The position numbers were made by a program, and so were the translations under genes. Source: Halanaerobiales bacterium (GTDB lineage Bacteria; Bacillota; Halanaerobiia; Halanaerobiales; M55B127). Taken from it: a stretch of 11,757 nucleotides of DNA. The stretch lies in contig JAIPEV010000040.1 of the NCBI GenBank assembly GCA_021736965.1, positions 1 to 11,757 of the forward strand. Direction: 5' to 3'. Shown here in pieces: positions 7,931 through 11,757 of this stretch (position 1 is the stretch's first letter; each line of letters opens with the position of its first letter). The notes beneath the pieces were generated by a model. The model was not told the origin of the DNA, ran no database searches, and saw only the letters and a list, made by a program, of their open reading frames with translations.

Positions 7931-7944
7931 ATAACCGTTATTAA
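7928..7944. promoter_or_regulatory. 17-nt palindrome, candidate operator
   Basis: TTAATAACCGTTATTAA consists of two perfect 8-nt arms around one central base. It overlaps the -35 region and the sequence just upstream of the nhaC promoter, a classic position for a dimeric repressor or activator site. It is too short-looped to act as an RNA hairpin. Only half-site-like matches are seen elsewhere in the window (for example GTTATTAA at 10849-10856). The protein that would bind it is not evident. Confidence 0.45.
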
Positions 7945-7958
7945 CGAGAGAATATAAT

Positions 7959-8518
7959 ATGTTTGATATCTTGAATAAAAATCATAAGTTAAATTCAATA
8001 GCTCAATCGCTATAACTTAAAAGGTAAAAAGACGATCAAATAATATTAATTCACAGATATACAAAAAACCTCTTGAAATGAAAATATTAGTGAGATTTAT
8101 TAATAAAAACCTTAAAATCAATATGTTTATTTTTCGTCTTGTAGGACATGGAACCTATAGATATGATTTTTTAAGCACTGATCGAAAAAACAGACTAAAA
8201 ATAATATACATCTAATCTGTATTTCTATGGGTTTTTTAATCTCTTTAATGGCATCCCTACATTTTGACATCAAAAGCAAATTGTTAGTATCTTTAGCAGT
8301 ATATGTTTATAACAAAAAAATATTTTAACCGTTTTTTTTAAGTTCTTTAAACCCATTTTAGAAAATGATTTTGAAAACGTTTTTTGATTAAAGATCCTAA
8401 TTTAATAAATCTATATCAAAATTATAACACTAATGATTTTAGTAAACAACTTTCAAAACTTCATAAATTAATGTTTGAAACAAGAAAAATATTAAAAAAT
8501 ATAAAGTTAAAAAAATAA
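7959..8518 (+). pseudogene. Possible decayed gene in the nhaC-ogt gap (family not recognised)
   Basis: The 678-nt gap between nhaC and ogt holds no intact gene, but the + strand shows successive coding-like pieces in shifting frames. From the ATG at 7959, 18 codons (MFDILNKNHKLNSIAQSL) run to a stop at 8013, and the same frame resumes as KDDQIILIHRYTKNLLK. A 45-codon frame follows at 8078-8215 (containing LVGHGTYRYDFLSTDRKNRL), then 8182-8328 (with MGFLISLMASLHFDIKSKLL, hydrophobic), then 8313-8387 (FFKFFKPILENDFENVF), then 8375-8518 (ending in KLHKLMFETRKILKNIKLKK). Pieces overlap by a few codons at each switch, as expected for frameshift decay of one gene of roughly 185 codons. I do not recognise the family. 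Chance open frames in AT-rich DNA remain a real alternative. The first ATG has only a weak GAGAG upstream. Confidence 0.3.
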
Positions 8519-8545
8519 AATATTTAATGAAATGCTTAATATTTT
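8510..8545 (-). terminator. Weak AT-only terminator after ogt
   Basis: An 8-bp inverted repeat, AAAATATT (8517-8524) and AATATTTT (8538-8545), overlaps the last base of the ogt stop codon. On the - strand it is followed by A and a run of six T. The stem contains no G-C pair, so termination would be weak; position and U-tract favour the call. Confidence 0.4.
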
Positions 8546-9006
8546 TAAAACCTAACTCCTTCTAGCTTAAGTAAAAACTTCTTTTTGTCTTTTCCAGCAT
8601 TAAACTGACCGATCTTTCCATCTGATCTAATAACACGATGACAGGGTATAATAATCGGCAATTTATTATTTTTCATAGCTGTCCCTACTGCGCGAGCAGC
8701 CCCATGATAACCAGATAACTCTGCTAGTTCTTTATACGTTATAACTTCACCATATTTTAAATTTGAAAGTGTTCTATAAATATCTTTTATAAATTTGGTG
8801 CCTTCTAATTTATAAGGTAATGTAAAGACTTTTCTTTCTTTATTAAAGTACTGTTTTAACTCTTTTGTTGCCTCTTTTAACAGTTTAGACTTACTAGAAA
8901 ATCTATTATTAGATTGATCAGTGAATTCAATCGATATTAAAAACCCATCTTCTTCTATTATTTTTATTAAACCAATTGGTGATTTTAAATAATCTAACTT
9001 TTCCAT
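8545..9006 (-). CDS. ogt: Methylated-DNA--protein-cysteine methyltransferase
   Basis: This 153-residue suicide repair protein transfers alkyl groups from O6-alkylguanine (and O4-alkylthymine) in DNA to its own cysteine. The active site is complete: IIIPCHRVIRSDGKIGQFNA (118-137) with acceptor Cys122 and His123, preceded by the DNA-binding helix-turn-helix with YGEVITYKELAELSG (85-99) and the Arg finger Arg105 in AARAVGTAM. The N-terminal YLKSPIGLIKI is the usual short ribonuclease-like domain. It has no Ada-type N-terminal metal domain, so it is the stand-alone Ogt type. Start: the ATG at 9006 has GGGAG 8 nt upstream, whereas an in-frame ATG at 9021 has no ribosome site and would add five residues. 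It lies downstream of the asnS terminator; no convincing promoter of its own is visible, so transcription may depend on readthrough or a weak promoter within 9007-9049. Confidence 0.95.
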   Translation of the reverse strand: MEKLDYLKSPIGLIKIIEEDGFLISIEFTDQSNNRFSSKSKLLKEATKELKQYFNKERKVFTLPYKLEGTKFIKDIYRTLSNLKYGEVITYKELAELSGYHGAARAVGTAMKNNKLPIIIPCHRVIRSDGKIGQFNAGKDKKKFLLKLEGVRF

Positions 9007-9014
9007 TTTTTTTA

Positions 9015-9019
9015 CTCCC
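9015..9019 (-). promoter_or_regulatory. Ribosome binding site deciding the ogt start
   Basis: GGGAG on the - strand lies 8 nt before the ATG at 9006. The upstream in-frame ATG at 9021 overlaps this site and is preceded only by A/T, so 9006 is preferred. Confidence 0.75.
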
Positions 9020-9039
9020 ATAATTTTTTATAATAAATT

Positions 9040-9083
9040 AAAATCAAAACCAGGTAGTTTAATTTGGAATTTAAACCACCTGG
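9040..9083 (-). terminator. Rho-independent terminator of asnS
   Basis: A long hairpin with arms at 9050-9062 and 9071-9083: CCAGGT pairs with ACCTGG, then one A-C mismatch, then GTTTAA pairs with TTAAAC, leaving an 8-nt loop. On the - strand the stem is followed by TTTTGATTTT (9049-9040). It lies 36 nt after the asnS stop and separates asnS from ogt. Confidence 0.88.
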
Positions 9084-9118
9084 ACTATATCATTATATTT
9101 ATTCATTATTCAACACTT

Positions 9119-10510
9119 TTAAAATTTAGCATTACCAGGAGTTCTTGGGAAAGGAATAACATCTCTAATATTTTTTATACCTGAAATATACATTAATATT
9201 CTTTCAAATCCTAAACCAAAACCGGAATGAGGTACACTTCCATACTTCCGTAGGTCTAAAAACCATTCATATTTGGTAAGATTCATTCCTTCTTTTTCCA
9301 TTCTTTCTTTTAAAATATCATATCTTTCTTCTCTTTGACTACCACCAATAATTTCACCTACTTCCGGTACTAAACAGTCCACAGCTGCAACAGTCTTATC
9401 ATCATCATTAATTCTCATGTAGAAAGCCTTTATTTCTTTTGGATAATCTGTTACTAAAACTGGTTTATTATAATGTTCTTCAGTAAGGTATCTTTCGTGT
9501 TCAGTCTGCAAGTCCATTCCCCATTCAACTGGGAATTCAAATTCTTGGTCAGCTTTAGACAAAATATCAACTGCCTTTGTGTAAGTAATACGGGCAAAGG
9601 TTGAATTAATAATCTTTTTTAAAGTTTCCTTTCTTCCCTCTTCGATATTTTTACCAAAAAAAGCCATCTCTTCATTTGCTTCATCTAATGCATATTTAAA
9701 TAAATATTTAATGAAGTCTTCTATTACATCCATCATCTCTTCTAAATTACAGAAAGCCATCTCTGGTTCCATCATCCAAAACTCAGAGGCATGCCGACTT
9801 GTATTTGAATTTTCTGCTCTAAAAGTTGGCCCAAAGGTATAAACATCGCCAAGGGCAGTAGCCATAACCTCTGCCTCAAGTTGACCACTAACAGTTAAAC
9901 CGGTCTGTTCATTGAAAAAATCTTCTTGATAGTCAACTTTATTTTGCTCATTTTTTGGTAAATTATCAAAATCAAGGGTTGTTACCTTAAACATTTCTCC
10001 AGCACCTTCTGCATCACTGGCTGTAATTATAGGTGAATGTATATATTGAAAACCTTTTTCTTGATAATACTTATGAATAGCATAAGCAATTTTATTTCTA
10101 AAACGATTAACTGTACTAAATGTCTTAGTTCTTGGTCTTAGATGTGCGATCTCTCGCAAAAATTCAAATGTATGTTTTTTCTTTTGAAGTACATAGTTTT
10201 CAGGTGCTTTACCAATTATTTTAATTTCTTCAGCCTTCATTTCAATACTTTGTTCTCTGTTTGGAACATCTTCTAAATAACCTTTAATTTTAAGACTTGC
10301 TCCCCTGTTTATCTCTTCTAATTCAAAGTCTGAAGGATTAAGAATAACTATTTGCAAGTTCTTTACAGTTGAACCATCATTAAGTTCTAAAAAGGCAATA
10401 TTTTTTGAAACTCTTTTTGTTTTTACCCAACCTAATACAGTAATATCCTGATATGAAGTTATATTTTTTTGCAGAATATCCTTAATCTTTTTTTTCTTAA
10501 AGTAATCCAT
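9119..10510 (-). CDS. asnS: Asparaginyl-tRNA synthetase
   Basis: This 463-residue class IIb synthetase charges tRNA(Asn) with asparagine. Domain order: N-terminal OB-fold anticodon-binding domain (about 20-105, including VLGWVKTKRVSKNIAFLELN), then the class II catalytic core with motif 1 around YQEKGFQYIHSPIITASDAE (149-168), GLTVSGQLEAEVMATALG (204-221), motif 2 FGPTFRAENSNTSRHASEFW (226-245) and motif 3 GFGLGFERILMYISGI (430-445), ending in IPFPRTPGNAKF. The Ser-Asn-Thr-Ser-Arg-His motif 2 and the PRTPGNA ending mark AsnRS rather than AspRS. Length equals the family norm (about 463-466). The ATG at 10510 agrees with family N-termini, but the nearest purine block, AGGGGG, is 14 nt upstream, unusually far. 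No T-box features (no AGGGTGG-type antiterminator bulge) are seen upstream, and no convincing promoter was found. Confidence 0.96.
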   Translation of the reverse strand: MDYFKKKKIKDILQKNITSYQDITVLGWVKTKRVSKNIAFLELNDGSTVKNLQIVILNPSDFELEEINRGASLKIKGYLEDVPNREQSIEMKAEEIKIIGKAPENYVLQKKKHTFEFLREIAHLRPRTKTFSTVNRFRNKIAYAIHKYYQEKGFQYIHSPIITASDAEGAGEMFKVTTLDFDNLPKNEQNKVDYQEDFFNEQTGLTVSGQLEAEVMATALGDVYTFGPTFRAENSNTSRHASEFWMMEPEMAFCNLEEMMDVIEDFIKYLFKYALDEANEEMAFFGKNIEEGRKETLKKIINSTFARITYTKAVDILSKADQEFEFPVEWGMDLQTEHERYLTEEHYNKPVLVTDYPKEIKAFYMRINDDDKTVAAVDCLVPEVGEIIGGSQREERYDILKERMEKEGMNLTKYEWFLDLRKYGSVPHSGFGLGFERILMYISGIKNIRDVIPFPRTPGNAKF

Positions 10511-10656
10511 TATTATAATATAAACCCCCTGTTATAGTATGATAAAAAATGAATAATTCCTTATATATATTCTTTGAAATTTTTAAAAAACCTTTTAGAA
10601 TATATAAAAAAAGAATAAATGATCATTAATTATTGTCTATTTGAAGATTAATACCA
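10511..10656. other. Non-coding AT-rich leader upstream of asnS
   Basis: No gene is visible. The stretch holds the AGGGGG block 14 nt before the asnS ATG, a TACTAT on the - strand (10532-10537) with no matching -35, and a 10-bp AT-only inverted repeat, TATATATTCT (10564-10573) and AGAATATATA (10597-10606). The asnS promoter must lie here or in the relic beyond, but I cannot place it with confidence. Confidence 0.4.
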
Positions 10657-11363
10657 TTACTTATATTTAAAAGTACTAACTGACTTAATAACCTGTTCTA
10701 AAATTTGTTTAATCTGTTTTTTATTATTAATTAAAGTACAAGAAAAAAATATCCATTTTATAGTTAATTTGATAAACTAAAGAAGATGACAGAAGACTAG
10801 ATAGTATTTAACAGCAAAAAGTATTATCTTCTTATAAATATTGATTTAGTTATTAATTGTACCAGAATCGAGTATATAATTCCTTTAAATAGTTTAAAAT
10901 CCCTCTTTTTGGCCCTTTTAACAAAAATCGTTTAAGAAAGAATTCTGATAGATTTTTTACTGATTAGAAAAAAAGGTCTTTAACCTATAAAGTATTTCAA
11001 ATCACTAATATCATTTAGTTCTTCAGATTAAACAGTAAACTGAGCTTAATAATCCTAAAAAGATCTAGTGCACATTATATCATCTTTTTCCATCATTTTC
11101 ATCTAATTTATTTAAAATTAAATAATCTATGTTTTTTTTAGAATGTAGGGCATTATACACATATTTTATATTTAAATATATTATGTTCTTGTATAGTAAA
11201 TGTTTTTTTATAACCCCGTTAACATGTTGTAATAAATTTCGTGACGCAAAAAAACAAACTTCTTTCAGGGGATAAATCCTGAATGTATTTCATAAAGTTT
11301 TTTTATATCTTTAAAGTAATAATAATACGGGCAGATACTGGTCTGTTCATTACATCTAAAATC
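10657..11363 (-). pseudogene. Probable decayed gene(s) between gdpD and asnS (family not recognised)
   Basis: The 938-nt gap has no intact gene but contains a chain of coding-like - strand pieces. 11363-11265 gives 32 codons (CNEQTSICPYYYYFKDIKKL ... HSGFIP, stop). A one-base shift at a run of four C (11268-11271) joins it to a 69-codon frame, 11289-11080 (PLKEVCFFASRNLLQHVNGV, then VYNALHSKKNIDYLILNKLD, ending NDGKR, stop). Further on are SEELNDISDLKYFIG (about 11020-10980), 10931-10824 (KRAKKRDFKLFKGIIYSILV) and 10776-10657 (FIKLTIKWIFFSCTLINNKK, then QIKQILEQVIKSVSTFKYK, stop). The pieces follow one another on one strand and have amino-acid-like rather than poly-Lys/Asn composition. A transposase relic is conceivable, but no DDE or other catalytic motif is recognised. 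Two adjacent relics are also possible. Confidence 0.4.
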
Positions 11364-11405
11364 TTATCTTTAATAATATGTTTTAGCTACATACTATCTC
11401 AACAT

Positions 11406-11431
11406 AAACTTTGTTCTCTTTGACAAAGTTT
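11406..11431 (-). terminator. Candidate terminator of the glycerophosphodiesterase gene
   Basis: A perfect 9-bp inverted repeat, AAACTTTGT (11406-11414) and ACAAAGTTT (11423-11431), with an 8-nt loop, 17 nt past the stop codon. The stem is G-C poor and the - strand tail (TTTATG) is a short U-tract, so function is uncertain. Confidence 0.45.
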
Positions 11432-11448
11432 TTCCATTTATCATCCTC

Positions 11449-11757
11449 TTAATCATTAATATTAATATTCTTTACTGTATTTAAAACAGTTTCTAAATTG
11501 TCACTTATAATTCCATCAACAGCTATTCTTTTCATTTTTAAGATATCAATCTTTTTGTTAACAGTAAAAGTGTTTATCTTTATCCCTTTATTATGAAAGT
11601 ATTTTATACAATTCTTATCAAGAACTTTATAGTAAGTATGAATATATTTACAACCCATTTTTTTTAAATAATCAAATCCATCATGTATTCTAGCATAAAA
11701 CAAAGGTGCTAAATCTATATTCTTATTATACTTATTTATTTTAAATAGTGATTGGTG
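11449..11757 (-). CDS. Glycerophosphodiester phosphodiesterase, C-terminal part (cut by window edge)
   Basis: The last 102 codons of a GDPD-family gene; the frame is open to the right window edge, so the N-terminus and catalytic residues of the first half are missing. Family features at the C-terminal half of the TIM barrel: HQSLFKINKYNKNIDLAPLF at the edge (the SF-x-H-x-S-L position), GCKYIHTYYKVLDKNCIKYF (typical alternating helix/strand with a His), GIKINTFTVNKKID (equivalent of the V-x-W-T-V-N strand) and VDGIISDNLETVLN (the common G-V-D-G-I-I-T-D ending). The family hydrolyses glycerophosphodiesters to glycerol 3-phosphate and an alcohol. An internal TTG at 11703 could be mistaken for a start, but upstream codons are clearly homologous. 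No signal peptide can be judged. Confidence 0.82.
   Translation of the reverse strand, partial: HQSLFKINKYNKNIDLAPLFYARIHDGFDYLKKMGCKYIHTYYKVLDKNCIKYFHNKGIKINTFTVNKKIDILKMKRIAVDGIISDNLETVLNTVKNININD

Noticed and set aside
7953..7958. TATAAT on the + strand as a divergent promoter
   Set aside because: No -35-like hexamer at 16-18 bp upstream and no TG extension; it lies immediately before the ATG at 7959, too close for a normal leader. AT-rich chance match.
7986..8018. Imperfect hairpin AAGTTA ... TAGC ... GCTATAACTT as a small RNA or terminator
   Set aside because: The arms are interrupted by a 7-nt one-sided bulge and no U-tract follows.
9007..9021. Longer Ogt N-terminus from the ATG at 9021
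   Set aside because: Its first codons contain the GGGAG that serves the ATG at 9006, and only A/T precedes it.
10564..10606. Inverted repeat TATATATTCT/AGAATATATA as ends of a mobile element
   Set aside because: All but two pairs are A-T, the spacing is only 23 nt, and there are no target duplications or transposase motifs.
10657..11363. Calling the relic an insertion sequence
   Set aside because: No catalytic motif, no terminal inverted repeats and no flanking duplication could be recognised; left as an unidentified relic.
10511..11448. T-box riboswitch upstream of asnS
   Set aside because: No AGGGTGGNACCGCG-like antiterminator sequence and no terminator pair just before the gene.
7867..11448. 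tRNA genes or CRISPR repeats in the two long gaps
   Set aside because: No GGTTCGA-type T-loop with paired arms and no regularly spaced repeats were found by reading both strands.

Overview
The window is very AT-rich with compact, tightly packed genes, strong AGGAGG-type ribosome binding sites and U-tailed hairpin terminators. This points to a low-GC Gram-positive anaerobe (Bacillota/Clostridia-like). Several proteins recall Halanaerobiales, but that placement is from general impression only and rests on no search.

Layout. A YlbF-family gene, cut at its 5' end by the window edge, runs on the + strand (1-347) and ends at a strong, possibly bidirectional terminator (376-408). Everything else that is clearly coding lies on the - strand. 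A six-gene operon runs from 7866 down to 415: NhaC-family sodium/proton antiporter, PepV dipeptidase (M20), P1-family N-terminal-nucleophile peptidase, M18 aminopeptidase, PatB/MalY C-S lyase, and a BaiN/HI0933-type flavoprotein. The genes overlap or are separated by at most 19 nt, and an extended -10 promoter lies just upstream of nhaC, next to a 17-nt palindrome that may be an operator. After a 678-nt gap come ogt (8545-9006), then asnS (9119-10510) with a clear terminator. A 938-nt gap follows, and then the 3' end of a glycerophosphodiester phosphodiesterase gene, cut by the right window edge.

How it works together. The operon reads as a peptide and amino-acid breakdown unit. Three peptidases of different families trim aminoacyl peptides and dipeptides, PatB can release sulfide/thiols, ammonia and pyruvate from cysteine-type amino acids, and the membrane protein couples ion gradients to exchange of sodium or possibly an organic solute. 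The flavoprotein's role is unknown. ogt and asnS are housekeeping genes (alkylation repair, translation).

The two long gaps are not featureless. Both contain successive short open stretches in shifting frames with coding-like composition: 7959-8518 on the + strand and 10657-11363 on the - strand. I read these as probable gene relics, but I cannot identify either family. I see no CRISPR array, tRNA, rRNA or intact mobile element. No clearly new system is evident; the most interesting items are the peptidase/antiporter operon with its candidate operator and the two relic regions.
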